A stretch of 64,000 nucleotides of DNA, from the NCBI RefSeq assembly GCF_000024985.1, contig NC_013523.1, forward strand, positions 992,001-1,056,000, read 5' to 3'. The position numbers were made by a program, and so were the translations under genes. This DNA is from Sphaerobacter thermophilus DSM 20745 (GTDB lineage Bacteria; Chloroflexota; Chloroflexia; Thermomicrobiales; Thermomicrobiaceae). Shown here one piece after another: positions 47,458 through 57,178 of this stretch. The first letter of the stretch is position 1; each line of letters begins with the position of its first letter. Under the pieces are notes generated by a model. The model was given only the letters and a program-made list of their open reading frames with translations, was not told where the DNA came from and made no database searches.

Positions 47458-47486
47458 TTGCGAACAGGCAGGGCGTGTGCTAGCCT
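47458..47486 (+). promoter_or_regulatory. Promoter of the phosphohexomutase gene
   Basis: TTGCGA (47458-47463), 17 bases, TAGCCT (47481-47486) with TGTGC before it. The 11-mer TGTGCTAGCCT is the same as at the NlpC/P60 promoter. Confidence 0.55.
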
Positions 47487-47529
47487 CACACGTTGTGCTC
47501 GCAACGTTGGCACACCGAACGGATCCGGG

Positions 47530-48927
47530 GTGGCGATACAGTTTGGTACAGACGGCTGGCGAGCCGTCATCGCCGATGAGTTCACCTTTGCCTCGGTACG
47601 CGCGGTAGCGCGGGCCTACGCCCTTATGCTGCACGAGCAGGTTACGGAGCGCCGGCCGCAGGTCGTGGTCGGGTACGACCGGCGCTTCGCCTCCGATGCC
47701 TTCGCGCGGGCGGCGGCCGAGACGCTGGCTGCAGCGGGCGTGTCGGTTCACCTCGCTCGGCGCCCTCTGCCGACGCCGGCTATTAGCTGGGCCACGGTCG
47801 CGCTGGGTGCGGACGGTGCCCTGGTTATCACCGCGTCGCACAACCCGCCTCTCTACAACGGGATCAAGCTGAAGACCGCGGCCGGGGCGTCGGCGCCGCC
47901 AGCTCTGGTGCGCCGGGTGGAGGCGCTGCTCGGCGCCGATCGAGAAACCGGCGGCACCGCCGCGCCCGTCGTCGAGATAGACCCGACGGACGACTACCTG
48001 GCGGGGCTGCGGTCGGCGGTGAATCTCCCCCGTATCCTGTCTGCGGGCCTGACGGTGGTGGCTGACGCGATGTTTGGGGCGGCGGCGGGACTCCTGCCGT
48101 TGCTCCTCAACGGGGACGCCACCGAGACGATCGAGATCAACGCTGCGCACAACCCGCTCTTCCCGGGTCTGAAAGGCCCGGAGCCAGTGGAGCGCAACCT
48201 GGCGCGCCTCAAGAAGGTCGTGGCCGACGGCGGCGCGACCCTCGGGGTCGCCTTCGATGGGGACGGCGATCGTATCGGGGTTGTTGACGAGCGGGGCGAG
48301 TATGTCTCGACCCAGCATGTCTTCGGCTTGCTCGCGCGCTACGTGCTGGAGGTGCGCAAGACGCGCGGGCCGATCGTCAAGTCGGTCACGGGTAGCGCGA
48401 TGGTCGACCGGCTAGCCGAGCGGGCTGGAGTGCCCGTAGTAGAGACGGCGACGGGCTTCAGCCGGATCGCCGAAGCGATGCAGGAGGAGGGGGCGATCCT
48501 GGGAGGGGAAGAGAGCGGTGGCTACGCCTTTGGATTCCACCTCCCGGAGCGCGACGGACTCCTCGCCGCGCTGCTCCTGCTCGACTACCTGGTGCAATCC
48601 GGCAAGCCCCTCTCGGCGCTTCTGGCGGAAATGGAGGCCGCGATCGGTCCGTGGCACTACCGCAGGGTGGACGTGCCGCTGGCACCGGAGGTTGCCGCGA
48701 AGGTCGTGGCCCAGGTTCAGGCCAGCGAGTGGCCTTCACGTATCGCCGGGATGCCTCTGGCCGGTGTGCGGGATATCGACGGGGTGAAGCTCGAGTTCGA
48801 GGATGGGAGCTGGCTCCTGCTCCGGCCGTCCGGGACCGAGCCGCTGCTGCGCCTGTACGCCGAGGCGCACTCTCCCGACGATGTCGATGCGTTGCTGGCG
48901 GCGGGCCGGGAATTCCTCGGGATCTAA
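47530..48927 (+). CDS. Phosphoglucomutase/phosphomannomutase-family enzyme
   Basis: This 465-residue alpha-D-phosphohexomutase has QFGTDGWRAVIADEFTFA at the start, the phosphoserine loop VITASHNPPLYNGIK (about 101-115), the Mg-binding loop FDGDGDRIGVVDE (about 243-255), the sugar loop GGEESGGYAFGFHLP, and the phosphate loop LRPSGTEPLLRLYAEA. It moves a phosphate between C1 and C6 of glucose or related sugars; the GEESGG loop fits glucose or mannose phosphates rather than glucosamine (GlmM), but specificity is not certain. GTG at 47530 was chosen because the protein then begins at the usual place; its ribosome site is weak. Confidence 0.92.
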   Translation: MAIQFGTDGWRAVIADEFTFASVRAVARAYALMLHEQVTERRPQVVVGYDRRFASDAFARAAAETLAAAGVSVHLARRPLPTPAISWATVALGADGALVITASHNPPLYNGIKLKTAAGASAPPALVRRVEALLGADRETGGTAAPVVEIDPTDDYLAGLRSAVNLPRILSAGLTVVADAMFGAAAGLLPLLLNGDATETIEINAAHNPLFPGLKGPEPVERNLARLKKVVADGGATLGVAFDGDGDRIGVVDERGEYVSTQHVFGLLARYVLEVRKTRGPIVKSVTGSAMVDRLAERAGVPVVETATGFSRIAEAMQEEGAILGGEESGGYAFGFHLPERDGLLAALLLLDYLVQSGKPLSALLAEMEAAIGPWHYRRVDVPLAPEVAAKVVAQVQASEWPSRIAGMPLAGVRDIDGVKLEFEDGSWLLLRPSGTEPLLRLYAEAHSPDDVDALLAAGREFLGI

Positions 48928-48995
48928 ATCGGCGTACGCTCGCGAGTGGACGTATACTTCTGTCCCGGTGAGATGGACGCTGTGAGGAGGCAATC

Positions 48996-49604
48996 TTGAC
49001 AGCGAGTCTGGACACGATCGCGGCGCGTGTGCGCGTCTGCACGCAATGCGAGTTGCATCGCATGCGGACCAACGCGGTCCCGGGTAACGGGAACCCCAAC
49101 GCCGAGGTCATGTTCATCGGCGAAGGGCCGGGCTGGCACGAAGATCGCCAGGGGCTCCCGTTTGTCGGCGCCGCGGGGCAGTTCCTGAACGAGATGCTGC
49201 AGAGCATCGGGCTGTCTCGGGACGAGGTCTTCATCACCAACATCGTCAAGTGCCGTCCGCCCGGCAACCGCGATCCGCTGCCCGACGAGATCGCCGCTTG
49301 CTCCGCCTACCTCGATGCGCAGATTGCCGCGATCAAGCCCAAGGTGATCGTGACGCTCGGTCGCTTCTCGATGGCCCGCTGGTTCCCGAACGAACGCATC
49401 TCACGCATTCACGGCCAGCCGCGCCGCTTCGGTGACGTGGTCGTGGTGCCGATGTACCACCCTGCGGCAGCGCTGCACCAGTCCTCGCTGCGCGCGACCA
49501 TCGAGGCGGACATGGCGAAGCTGCCGCAGATCCTGGAGGAAGCCCGCCGCGAGGCGGCGGCGGAGGACGCCCCCCCGCCACCGCAGCAGATGCGGCTCTT
49601 CTAA
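48996..49604 (+). CDS. Family 4 uracil-DNA glycosylase with iron-sulfur cluster
   Basis: This 202-residue enzyme removes uracil from DNA, mainly from deaminated cytosine. Its 4Fe-4S ligands are visible: C15 and C18 in VCTQCELH, then NIVKCRPPGNRDP and EIAACSAYL. The catalytic loop is GEGPGWHEDRQGLPFVG, and the second loop is PMYHPAAALHQ. This is the thermophile-type UDGa (family 4). TTG at 48996 has GAGGAGG just before it; a -10 TATACT lies at 48953-48958. The C-terminus QQMRLF resembles a bacterial beta-clamp-binding motif, which would tie the enzyme to the replisome. Confidence 0.93.
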   Translation: MTASLDTIAARVRVCTQCELHRMRTNAVPGNGNPNAEVMFIGEGPGWHEDRQGLPFVGAAGQFLNEMLQSIGLSRDEVFITNIVKCRPPGNRDPLPDEIAACSAYLDAQIAAIKPKVIVTLGRFSMARWFPNERISRIHGQPRRFGDVVVVPMYHPAAALHQSSLRATIEADMAKLPQILEEARREAAAEDAPPPPQQMRLF

Positions 49605-49674
49605 CACGCCGGCCGCGGGAGCTGGCCCGGTTGCCTCCCGGCGTGGGATCGACGGAGAAGGAGAGCATTCCCGG

Positions 49675-51342
49675 TTGAACAACGACCACCACCTCGACGT
49701 CACGTTCCTCGGCGGGCTCGGTGAGGTCGGAAAGAACATGCTCGTGCTGGCGTCGGGTGACGACATGATCGTCATCGATGCCGGCGTCGGGTTCCCGGAG
49801 GAGGACATGTTCGGTGTGGACCTCCTCCTTCCCGACATAACGTACCTCCGCCAGAACGCGGACCGTGTCCGCGGGATCTTCATCACCCACGGCCACGAAG
49901 ATCATATCGGCGCGCTCGCCTATCTACTGGAGGCGGTCAACGCCCCGGTCTATAGCACGAGGCTCACCCAGGGGCTGCTGCGGAATCGCCTCCGAGAGCG
50001 CAAGATGCTCGATCGCGCGGACCTGCGCCTGATTGTCCCGGAGGAGGACCCGCGCATTACCGCCGGGTGTTTCACGGTCGAGTGCTTCCGTGTGAGCCAC
50101 AGCATCCCCGACGCCGTTGGCTTTGCGATTGAGACACCGGTCGGGCTGGTGGTGCACACCGGCGACTTCAAGTTCGACCAGACGCCGGTCGACGGCCGGC
50201 TGACGGACATGGCGAAGCTCGGTGAACTCGGGCGCCGCGAGCCGCTCCTCCTTATCAGCGACTGCGTGCACGTCGAGTCCCCTGGGACGACGCCGTCCGA
50301 GCGGGTAGTCGAGCAGACCTTCGACGACGTGATGCGCCGCGCGTCCGGGCGGGTGATTGTCGCCACCTTCGCCTCGAACATCTCACGCGTGCAGCAGGTG
50401 CTGACGACGGCGCACCGGCATGGTCGTCGTGTGGCGTGCGTCGGCCGGTCGCTGCAGAACAACGTCCGCGTGGCGCTGGAACTGGGGTACCTCACCCCGC
50501 CGCCCGACACCCTGATCCGTGTGGCGCAGGCGGCCAAGCTCCCCCCGGAACAGGTGGTCTACGTCTGCACCGGGAGCCAGGGAGAGCCGATGGCGGTGCT
50601 CAGCCGCATCGCGCGGGGCGACCATAAGGAGATCCGCATCCAGCCGGGTGATACCGTGGTGATCTCGGCGACGCCGATCCCCGGCAACGAATCGTCGGTC
50701 TACCGGCTCATCAATCAGCTCTTCAAGCAGGGCGCGGAGGTGATCTACGCCGCTCACGCGCCGGTCCATGTGTCGGGACATGCCAGCCAGGATGAGCTGC
50801 GCATGATGCTCAACCTGGTGCGGCCGCGCTTCGTCCTCCCGTTCCACGGTGAACCGCGCCACCTGTATCTCTACGCCGACCTGGCTCGCAGTGTCGGCAT
50901 CCCGGACGAGCGCATCATGATCGGCGAGGTCGGCACGGTGTTTCGCTTCGATGGAGAGACGGCCGAGATCGTGGGCAGCGTGCCGAGCGGGACGGTCTAC
51001 GTCGACGGGCTGTCGGTCGGCGAGGCGGGAGACAAGACGATCGTCGATCGGCGGCTCCTGGCGCGGGATGGGGTGCTCTTGATCGTCGTCACGATCGACC
51101 GAGAGTCGGGTCAGGTGGTGGCCGGTCCGGAGATCGTGGGGCGCGGGTTCCTTCCTGATGGGGTGGGGACCGCCTTCCTGACCGCCGCGCGAGATCACCT
51201 CAGCCAGGTGCTGGGCCAGAACGGCCACACCAGCCATGGCCGTCTCGCCGCCACGCGCGCGATCCACGAGACGGTGCAATCGTTCGTCTACCAGCAGACG
51301 CGGCGCCGGCCGGTGATTCTCCCCGTCGTGCTGGAGGTATGA
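49675..51342 (+). CDS. rnj: Ribonuclease J
   Basis: RNase J is a metallo-beta-lactamase-fold 5'-to-3' exonuclease and endonuclease for mRNA decay and rRNA maturation. The 555-residue protein has DVTFLGGLGEVGKNMLVL, the zinc motif ITHGHEDHIGALAYLL (about 63-78), HTGDFKFDQTP, STFASN-like ATFASNISRVQQV (beta-CASP), GSQGEPMAVLSRIA, VHVSGHASQDELRMML, and FVLPFHGEPRHLYLYA, all family marks. The C-terminal domain is complete. TTG at 49675 is used because GAAGGAGAG lies upstream and the longer frame runs back into the glycosylase gene. No second RNase J lies nearby. Confidence 0.95.
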   Translation: MNNDHHLDVTFLGGLGEVGKNMLVLASGDDMIVIDAGVGFPEEDMFGVDLLLPDITYLRQNADRVRGIFITHGHEDHIGALAYLLEAVNAPVYSTRLTQGLLRNRLRERKMLDRADLRLIVPEEDPRITAGCFTVECFRVSHSIPDAVGFAIETPVGLVVHTGDFKFDQTPVDGRLTDMAKLGELGRREPLLLISDCVHVESPGTTPSERVVEQTFDDVMRRASGRVIVATFASNISRVQQVLTTAHRHGRRVACVGRSLQNNVRVALELGYLTPPPDTLIRVAQAAKLPPEQVVYVCTGSQGEPMAVLSRIARGDHKEIRIQPGDTVVISATPIPGNESSVYRLINQLFKQGAEVIYAAHAPVHVSGHASQDELRMMLNLVRPRFVLPFHGEPRHLYLYADLARSVGIPDERIMIGEVGTVFRFDGETAEIVGSVPSGTVYVDGLSVGEAGDKTIVDRRLLARDGVLLIVVTIDRESGQVVAGPEIVGRGFLPDGVGTAFLTAARDHLSQVLGQNGHTSHGRLAATRAIHETVQSFVYQQTRRRPVILPVVLEV

Positions 51343-51366
51343 GGCTGAATCCCTACCCCTCGGTGC

Positions 51367-51372
51367 TATAAT
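51367..51372 (+). promoter_or_regulatory. Extended -10 promoter of ftsK
   Basis: TATAAT preceded by TGC, 35 bases before the ATG at 51408. The -35 is weak. Transcription near 51379 leaves room for GGAGGGGG before the start. Confidence 0.55.
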
Positions 51373-51407
51373 GCGTACGAACACGACGCACGTACACGGA
51401 GGGGGCG

Positions 51408-53633
51408 ATGGCAGCGCAGGCCAAGGGGCGCCGGAAGAAGGCACAGACGAGGAGCACGGCACGCCGGAAGGGTAATAGCCGCTCGACGCCGCCTGCCGCC
51501 CTTGCGCTGGTCTGGCGTGGCCTCAGGGCTGTCGGCGCCTGGTTCGCAAGCTGGGAGGTGCCGAGCCGTCTCCAGCGGGAAGTCCTAGGCGTCCTCTCCC
51601 TCGCCACGGCGGTGCTGCTGGCGCTCCCGGTGGTGTTGGCCGAGGACCAGCAGGGGCTGATCGGCGTGCTGGGCGACTGGCTGCGCGAACTGCTCGGCCG
51701 AGGAGCGCTCCTGGTACCGGTCGGGCTGGCAGGCCTGGCCATCGAGCTGTTCGTGCCGGGTGGTGACGGCGCACGCCGCCGCCGAGTGGCGGGTTACATG
51801 CTGTTCACCGCGGCCGTGGTCACCTTCCTTCACCTGATCGGTGCGCCGGAGGTGGAGCAAGCTGGTGGCCACCTGGGGAGCGGTCTGGGCGAGCTCGCGC
51901 GCATGGCGGCGGGCCATGCCGGGGCCTCCATCATCGCCTTCACCGTCGGTGTGGTCGGCGTCTACCTCCTGACGGGAATGGACCTCCTGAGCGCCGTGCA
52001 GGCGTGGCGCAGCCTGCGCGAGTCCCGCGCGGCGATGCGTGCAGCGGCGCCGCCCGCCGCGCCCGCAGCACCGAAGCGCCGGGCCGCGCAGGCGGTTGTC
52101 GAGGAAACTGAGAACTCGGCCCCGCCGCCGCGCCCGGTGATCAATCTGCCCAAGACAGAGCCGCCGGCTGCGAAGGCCGACGATCCCCCGCCCCCGGCGC
52201 AACCCGTGGCTAAGGATGAGGGCGAGCCAGCGCGGCTCCCGCCGTTACCCCTGCCGGACATCAAGCGCCTGGCGCTCTACGACGGTGGTACGCCGGATCC
52301 CGCTGAGCTGGAGAGCAAAGCGGCCCTGATCCAGGAGTCGCTCAAGAACTTCAAGGTCGATGCTCACGTGCGCGAGATCTTCCCCGGTCCCGCCGTCACC
52401 ATGTTCACCCTCGAGCCGGGACCGGGCGTGAAAGTGCGGCGCATCACGGAGCTACAGAACGATCTCGCCCTGGCGCTGGCCGCCCCGTCGATCCGTATCG
52501 AGGCGCCCGTCCCCGGGATGGCCCGCGTCGGGATTGAGGTGCCCAACTCCAGCGTCCTCACCGTCGGGCTGCGCGAGACGCTGGAGTCGGCGGCCTTCCA
52601 GCGCTCCAAGGCGAAGCTGCCGCTGGCGCTCGGGCGCGATGTCAACGGTCGCTATGTGATCGGCGACCTGGCGAAGATGCCGCACCTCTTGATCGCTGGT
52701 TCGACCGGCTCCGGGAAGTCGGTCTGCATCAACGGCATCATCGCCACCTTCTTGCTCACCCGCCGCCCGACGGAGCTGCAGATGGTGCTCATCGACCCGA
52801 AGAAGGTCGAGCTGGTCGGGTTCAACGGCGTGCCGCACCTGAAGTGCCCGGTCGTGACCGACATGGACAAGGTGGTCGGCACGCTCCGCAAAGTGCTGGA
52901 GGAGATGGAGCGCCGCTACCAGCAGTTCGCGGCGCTCGGTGTGCGGAACATCGACGGCTACAACCTCCGGCGCCAGGAGGACCCCGGCCTCGAGATCATG
53001 CCCTACCTGGTCGTCATCATCGACGAGCTGGCCGACTTGATGATGACCACGCCCGAGGAGGTCGAGACGCTGCTCGTCCGCCTGGCGCAGATGGCGCGCG
53101 CGACGGGTATCCATCTCCTGATCGCCACGCAGCGGCCCTCGGTCGATGTGCTGACCGGGCTTATCAAGGCGAACGTCCCGGCGCGTATCGCCTTCGCGGT
53201 GACGTCGGTGACGGACAGCCGGGTGATCCTCGACCTGCCTGGGGCAGAGCGCCTGCTCGGTCGGGGTGACATGCTCTTCCTGCCCCCTGACGCTGCCAAG
53301 CCGCACCGCGTTCAGGGGTCGTTCATCGAGGACCGCGATCTGCAGTACGTCGTCCGCCACTGGCGGAAGGTAGCCCCCAACCACCAGTACGACCCGAACT
53401 GGGTGAACGTGGAGACCGACGAGCCGACCGAGACGGGGGAAGACCCGCTCATGGAGCAGGCGCTCCAGATCGTGCGCCAGCAGGGGACTGCTTCCGCCTC
53501 GATGCTCCAGCGGCGCTTGCGGATCGGCTACAACCGCGCAGCGCGCCTCATCGAGCAGATGGAGGAGCTAGGCTACGTCGGGCCGGCGGACGGCTCGCGT
53601 GGGCGGCCGGTCTACATCATGGACGAGGAGTAA
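51408..53633 (+). CDS. ftsK: DNA translocase FtsK/SpoIIIE
   Basis: FtsK pumps chromosome DNA through the closing septum. The 741-residue protein has a basic N-terminus, about four membrane helices within residues 60-190 (EVLGVLSLATAVLLALPVVL, LLVPVGLAGLAIELFV, YMLFTAAVVTFLHLIG, GASIIAFTVGVVGVYLLTG), a short Pro/Ala-rich linker (about 205-280), the alpha-beta motor with Walker A IAGSTGSGKSVCINGIIATF (about 430-449) and VVIIDELADLMM, and a gamma winged-helix domain (ASMLQRRLRIGYNRAARLIE) that reads polar DNA motifs. It is shorter than E. coli FtsK because of the linker, as in SpoIIIE. ATG with GGAGGGGG. Confidence 0.96.
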   Translation: MAAQAKGRRKKAQTRSTARRKGNSRSTPPAALALVWRGLRAVGAWFASWEVPSRLQREVLGVLSLATAVLLALPVVLAEDQQGLIGVLGDWLRELLGRGALLVPVGLAGLAIELFVPGGDGARRRRVAGYMLFTAAVVTFLHLIGAPEVEQAGGHLGSGLGELARMAAGHAGASIIAFTVGVVGVYLLTGMDLLSAVQAWRSLRESRAAMRAAAPPAAPAAPKRRAAQAVVEETENSAPPPRPVINLPKTEPPAAKADDPPPPAQPVAKDEGEPARLPPLPLPDIKRLALYDGGTPDPAELESKAALIQESLKNFKVDAHVREIFPGPAVTMFTLEPGPGVKVRRITELQNDLALALAAPSIRIEAPVPGMARVGIEVPNSSVLTVGLRETLESAAFQRSKAKLPLALGRDVNGRYVIGDLAKMPHLLIAGSTGSGKSVCINGIIATFLLTRRPTELQMVLIDPKKVELVGFNGVPHLKCPVVTDMDKVVGTLRKVLEEMERRYQQFAALGVRNIDGYNLRRQEDPGLEIMPYLVVIIDELADLMMTTPEEVETLLVRLAQMARATGIHLLIATQRPSVDVLTGLIKANVPARIAFAVTSVTDSRVILDLPGAERLLGRGDMLFLPPDAAKPHRVQGSFIEDRDLQYVVRHWRKVAPNHQYDPNWVNVETDEPTETGEDPLMEQALQIVRQQGTASASMLQRRLRIGYNRAARLIEQMEELGYVGPADGSRGRPVYIMDEE

Positions 53634-53688
53634 GGTGGGCGGCGTTGCACGGCCGAGCGCGGCGCGACGGGGGAAATGAGCCGTTTGG

Positions 53689-53694
53689 TATACT
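53689..53694 (+). promoter_or_regulatory. Extended -10 promoter close to the recR start
   Basis: TATACT preceded by TGG. The first GTG of recR (53703) lies only 8 bases after it, so the transcript may be leaderless. Confidence 0.5.
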
Positions 53695-53702
53695 CATAGC
53701 CG

Positions 53703-54338
53703 GTGCGACGCCATACGGATCGTGAGGAACGGGTGCGATCTCGGGTTACGGCAGAACCGGTTGCCAAGCTGATTGACGAATTCGGTAAGTTGCCCGGGGT
53801 AGGCCCGAAGACGGCATCGCGCCTGGCCTACCACATCCTACGGAGCGACCGCGAGGAGGCGGTGGCACTGGCGGAGGCGATCCTCGAGGTCAAGGAGCGG
53901 ATCGTGCTCTGCTCGACCTGCTTCAATATCACGGAGCACGACCCATGTCCGATCTGCTCCGATGAACAGCGGGACCGCCGCACGATCTGCGTGGTCGAGG
54001 AGCCGCTGGATGTGGTAGCGCTCGACCGGACCGGCGAATACAACGGGCTGTATCACGTGTTGCATGGTGTCCTGTCGCCGGTCGATGGAATTGGCCCGGA
54101 CCGATTGCGTATCCGTGAGTTGGTCGCGCGCGTACAGGCGGACCCGCCCGATGAGGTGATTTTGGCGCTGAACCCGAACATTGAAGGCGATGCCACCGCC
54201 ATGTACATTGCGCGGCAGTTGCTCCCGCTCGGCGTCACTGTCACCCGCCCGGCCAGTGGGCTGCCGGTGGGGGGCGACCTCGAGTACGCCGACGAAGTGA
54301 CGCTCGGGCGAGCGCTTGCCGGGCGTCGCGCGCTCTGA
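53703..54338 (+). CDS. recR: Recombination mediator RecR
   Basis: RecR works with RecO to load RecA on gapped DNA. The 211-residue protein has the HhH motif LIDEFGKLPGVGPKTASRLA (about 22-41), a zinc finger in LCSTCFNITEHDPCPICSDE, and a Toprim domain (RTICVVEEPLDVVALDRTGE, ILALNPNIEGDATAMYIARQ). Two starts are possible: GTG 53703, 8 bases from a -10 box (leaderless), or GTG 53733, with GAGGA a few bases upstream; the latter gives the more usual length. recO and recA are also in this window but not adjacent. Confidence 0.94.
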   Translation: MRRHTDREERVRSRVTAEPVAKLIDEFGKLPGVGPKTASRLAYHILRSDREEAVALAEAILEVKERIVLCSTCFNITEHDPCPICSDEQRDRRTICVVEEPLDVVALDRTGEYNGLYHVLHGVLSPVDGIGPDRLRIRELVARVQADPPDEVILALNPNIEGDATAMYIARQLLPLGVTVTRPASGLPVGGDLEYADEVTLGRALAGRRAL

Positions 54339-54400
54339 GCCCTCCCGGCGCGGGCTGCCGGGCTCCGGCAGGAGCCGATCTGCACGGGGGTAGACGCATC

Positions 54401-55438
54401 ATGGCCACGCTGACCGTTCGCCCCATCGGCATCCGCGATCTAACCGGTTTCCGTGCACTACAGCGAATCCCGCTGGGTCTCGGCGACGGTGGTGCGCCGG
54501 TGGGCCCGATGGGGGCCGGGGTGCTGGCGAGCCTGCCCGTGACGCGCCGCTACTGGCGTGGGTACATCGCAACGGCCAGCCAGGGCCTCCGCGCCGCGGT
54601 GGAGATCCAGCCGGAGCCGCGGGACTACCGCTGGGTGGTGGCCGCGCTTGCCGCAGGACCGGAGTCCGTTCCCGAGCAGTCAGAGTTGCTGGTCGACGTG
54701 TGGGAGGCCCTGCTGATCGCGGCGATCCGCGCGGCGGGTGCGTCCGGTGCCAAGCGGCTCCACGCGTGCGCACCGTTGGATGGCCCGGCCCTGGAGGCAT
54801 TGCTGCGCGCCAATTTCACCATCTACGCGTATCAGACCACGCTTGCGGCATCAGGTGTTGGTCCGGGTGCGTTGAATGGGACGGTGATTCGAGAACAAGA
54901 ACCAAGTGATGCCTGGGCCTTGCAGCAGTTGTACCAGCGGGCGACCCCGCAGCCGGTCCAGTTTGCCGAGGCGTTCACGACTAACCACTGGGACGTCGGC
55001 CGGCGTGCGGCCTGGCGCGTGCGTGGCTTTCTGGTGGAACGCGACCACCAGGCGGTCGCGTACTGCCGCGTGACGTCGCGCGGGCACCAGCACGTTGTCG
55101 ACGTGCTGGCGCTCCCGGGTGAGGCGGGGCTCTTGCGAGAACTGGTGCCGCAGGCGCTGGCGCGGTCCGGCGCCGGGGAGAACGATGAGGTTTGGGTGGG
55201 TGTGCCCGACTACCATAGCGAGTACATCTCGCATCTGGAGGCGGTGGGGTTTGCCGTCACCGGGCGCCAGGCCCGGATGGTGCGGTATACGGCGGTGCCG
55301 GTGCGCACGAGTCAGGCCCGACCCCTGCCGCTGGTGCCGGAGGTCGGGGAGCGACTTTCGGCGCGGCTGCCTTCGTATTCCAGCACGGGCACGACGCCGC
55401 CGGCTGATGGCGTCACATCAGGGACGTTGACGGTATAG
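54401..55438 (+). CDS. Acetyltransferase-like protein, unknown function
   Basis: This 345-residue protein resembles a double GNAT-type fold: TLTVRPIGIRDLTGFRALQR at the start, and two halves with RDYRWVVAALAA and QAVAYCRVTSRGHQHVVDVL, but the acetyl-CoA loop Q/RxxGxG/A is not clear in either. The C-terminal about 40 residues are Pro/Ser/Thr-rich and likely disordered. ATG at 54401, with GGGGG upstream. It stands between recR and the R3H ATPase without overlaps. A GNAT-related role is plausible, not proven. Confidence 0.6.
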   Translation: MATLTVRPIGIRDLTGFRALQRIPLGLGDGGAPVGPMGAGVLASLPVTRRYWRGYIATASQGLRAAVEIQPEPRDYRWVVAALAAGPESVPEQSELLVDVWEALLIAAIRAAGASGAKRLHACAPLDGPALEALLRANFTIYAYQTTLAASGVGPGALNGTVIREQEPSDAWALQQLYQRATPQPVQFAEAFTTNHWDVGRRAAWRVRGFLVERDHQAVAYCRVTSRGHQHVVDVLALPGEAGLLRELVPQALARSGAGENDEVWVGVPDYHSEYISHLEAVGFAVTGRQARMVRYTAVPVRTSQARPLPLVPEVGERLSARLPSYSSTGTTPPADGVTSGTLTV

Positions 55439-55456
55439 CGACGGAGTGGATTTCAC

Positions 55457-57178
55457 TTGACAACCTGGAGGACCACATCCGCGACGGAATCGCCGGCGCC
55501 GTTCGGCGAGGAAATCACCGATAACCTGGAGGATCTGCTCGCGGTCTTGCCGCCCCACGTTGTGGAAGCACTGGAGGCGCAGAGCACGCCTGAGGAACGC
55601 AAGGAGCTTATTGAGATCGTCCTGGACCTCGGGCGGCCGCCGGAGGCGCGCTATCCGGACCGCGAGGTGTATCTCTCGGACCGCGAGGTCACACGCGAAG
55701 ACATTGCCTACGTCGCGGAGCGCATCGGTCGCTTCGGCGACGACAACCGGGCCGGGATCGAGCGGACCCTGCATCGCATCTCCGCCATCCGAAGTCGCTC
55801 CGGGCAGATCGTTGGGCTGACCTGCCGGATCGGGCGGGCCGTCTACGGGACGATCGGCATCGTGCGCGATCTGGTGGAGTCGGGCGAGAGCCTGCTCCTG
55901 CTCGGTCGTCCCGGGGTCGGGAAGACCACGATGCTGCGCGAGACGGCGCGGGTCCTGGCCGACGACCTGGGTAAGCGGGTGATCATCGTCGACACGAGCA
56001 ATGAGATTGCGGGCGACGGGGATATTCCCCACCCGTCGATCGGGCGTGCGCGCCGTATGCAGGTGCCGACGCCTGCCATGCAGCACGCGGTGATGATCGA
56101 GGCGGTGGAGAACCACATGCCCGAGGTCATCGTCATCGATGAGATCGGCACCGAGCTGGAGGCGGCCGCGGCGCGGACGATCGCCGAGCGCGGTGTGCAG
56201 CTCGTGGGGACGGCGCACGGGAATACCCTCGAAAACTTGATGATGAACCCGACGCTGTCCGATCTGATTGGCGGGATCCAGTCGGTGACGCTGAGCGACG
56301 AGGAGGCTCGCCGCCGCGGTACGCAGAAGTCGATCCTGGAGCGCAAGGCTCCACCGACCTTCACCATGATGGTCGAGATCCAGGCCCGTGACCGGGTGGC
56401 CGTGTACCGGGACGTGGCCAGCGCAGTCGACGCCATTCTGCGCGGGCAGCCGTTGCGGGTCGAGGTCCGGCAGCGTGCGCCGGACGGCTCGGTTACGGTT
56501 ACCTACGAGCAGCCGTACCACGCCGAGCACGCTGCGGACACTGACCGGCGGAGTGGCCGGCGACGGGGTGGTGAGGCGATGCATCCGGCAGCGGAAGAGA
56601 CGGCGCCGGTGGTGCGGGACGTCATGCGCGCGGGCCGGGGAACTCCGGACCGCCCCGCGCGCGTTTTCCCGTTTGGCGTGAGCCGCAACCGACTGGAGCA
56701 GGCGATTCACCAGATGGCCGCGCCGGCAACGGTCGTCCGTGACCTGCGCGACGCGGACGTGGTGGTCACCCTCAAGAACTACTACCGGCGGCGGCCGCAG
56801 CCGCTGCGGGAGGCGGAGGCGCGTGGCATCCCGATCTACGTGCTGCGCAACAACACCATCGTTCAGATGGCGAACCTGCTCCGATCGCTGTTTGCTGAGC
56901 AACTGCAGAGCAGTGTGATGCGCCAGGAGTCTGAGCGGTGGGATGAGGAGGAGGCGGAGGTTCCCGAGGATCGGCTTGCGGCGGCGATGTTCGAGGCCGA
57001 GGCTGCGATCCACGACGTGCTGAGTGGCGAGGTCTCGAGCGTCGACTTGCGGCCGCAGGCCTCGCACGTGCGACGCCTGCAGCACCAGCTTGCTGAGCGC
57101 TATAACCTTGCCTCGCGCAGCCGCGGGCGCGAGCCCCAGCGCTACGTCGAAATTTTCCGCCGGGACGGTCTTCCGTGA
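55457..57178 (+). CDS. R3H-domain AAA ATPase (SpoIIIAA/Ycf45-like)
   Basis: This 573-residue protein has an N-terminal helical part, an ATPase domain with Walker [21 protein letters not shown] (about 149-168) and Walker [17 protein letters not shown], the arrangement of the SpoIIIAA-related/Ycf45 family, and a C-terminal R3H-type segment near 540-573 ([19 protein letters not shown]) for single-stranded nucleic acid. Residues 340-400 link the two and are basic. Start is TTG at 55457. It overlaps tmk by four bases, suggesting a shared transcript. Function is unknown; an RNA- or DNA-linked role is likely. Confidence 0.85.
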   Translation: MTTWRTTSATESPAPFGEEITDNLEDLLAVLPPHVVEALEAQSTPEERKELIEIVLDLGRPPEARYPDREVYLSDREVTREDIAYVAERIGRFGDDNRAGIERTLHRISAIRSRSGQIVGLTCRIGRAVYGTIGIVRDLVESGESLLLLGRPGVGKTTMLRETARVLADDLGKRVIIVDTSNEIAGDGDIPHPSIGRARRMQVPTPAMQHAVMIEAVENHMPEVIVIDEIGTELEAAAARTIAERGVQLVGTAHGNTLENLMMNPTLSDLIGGIQSVTLSDEEARRRGTQKSILERKAPPTFTMMVEIQARDRVAVYRDVASAVDAILRGQPLRVEVRQRAPDGSVTVTYEQPYHAEHAADTDRRSGRRRGGEAMHPAAEETAPVVRDVMRAGRGTPDRPARVFPFGVSRNRLEQAIHQMAAPATVVRDLRDADVVVTLKNYYRRRPQPLREAEARGIPIYVLRNNTIVQMANLLRSLFAEQLQSSVMRQESERWDEEEAEVPEDRLAAAMFEAEAAIHDVLSGEVSSVDLRPQASHVRRLQHQLAERYNLASRSRGREPQRYVEIFRRDGLP

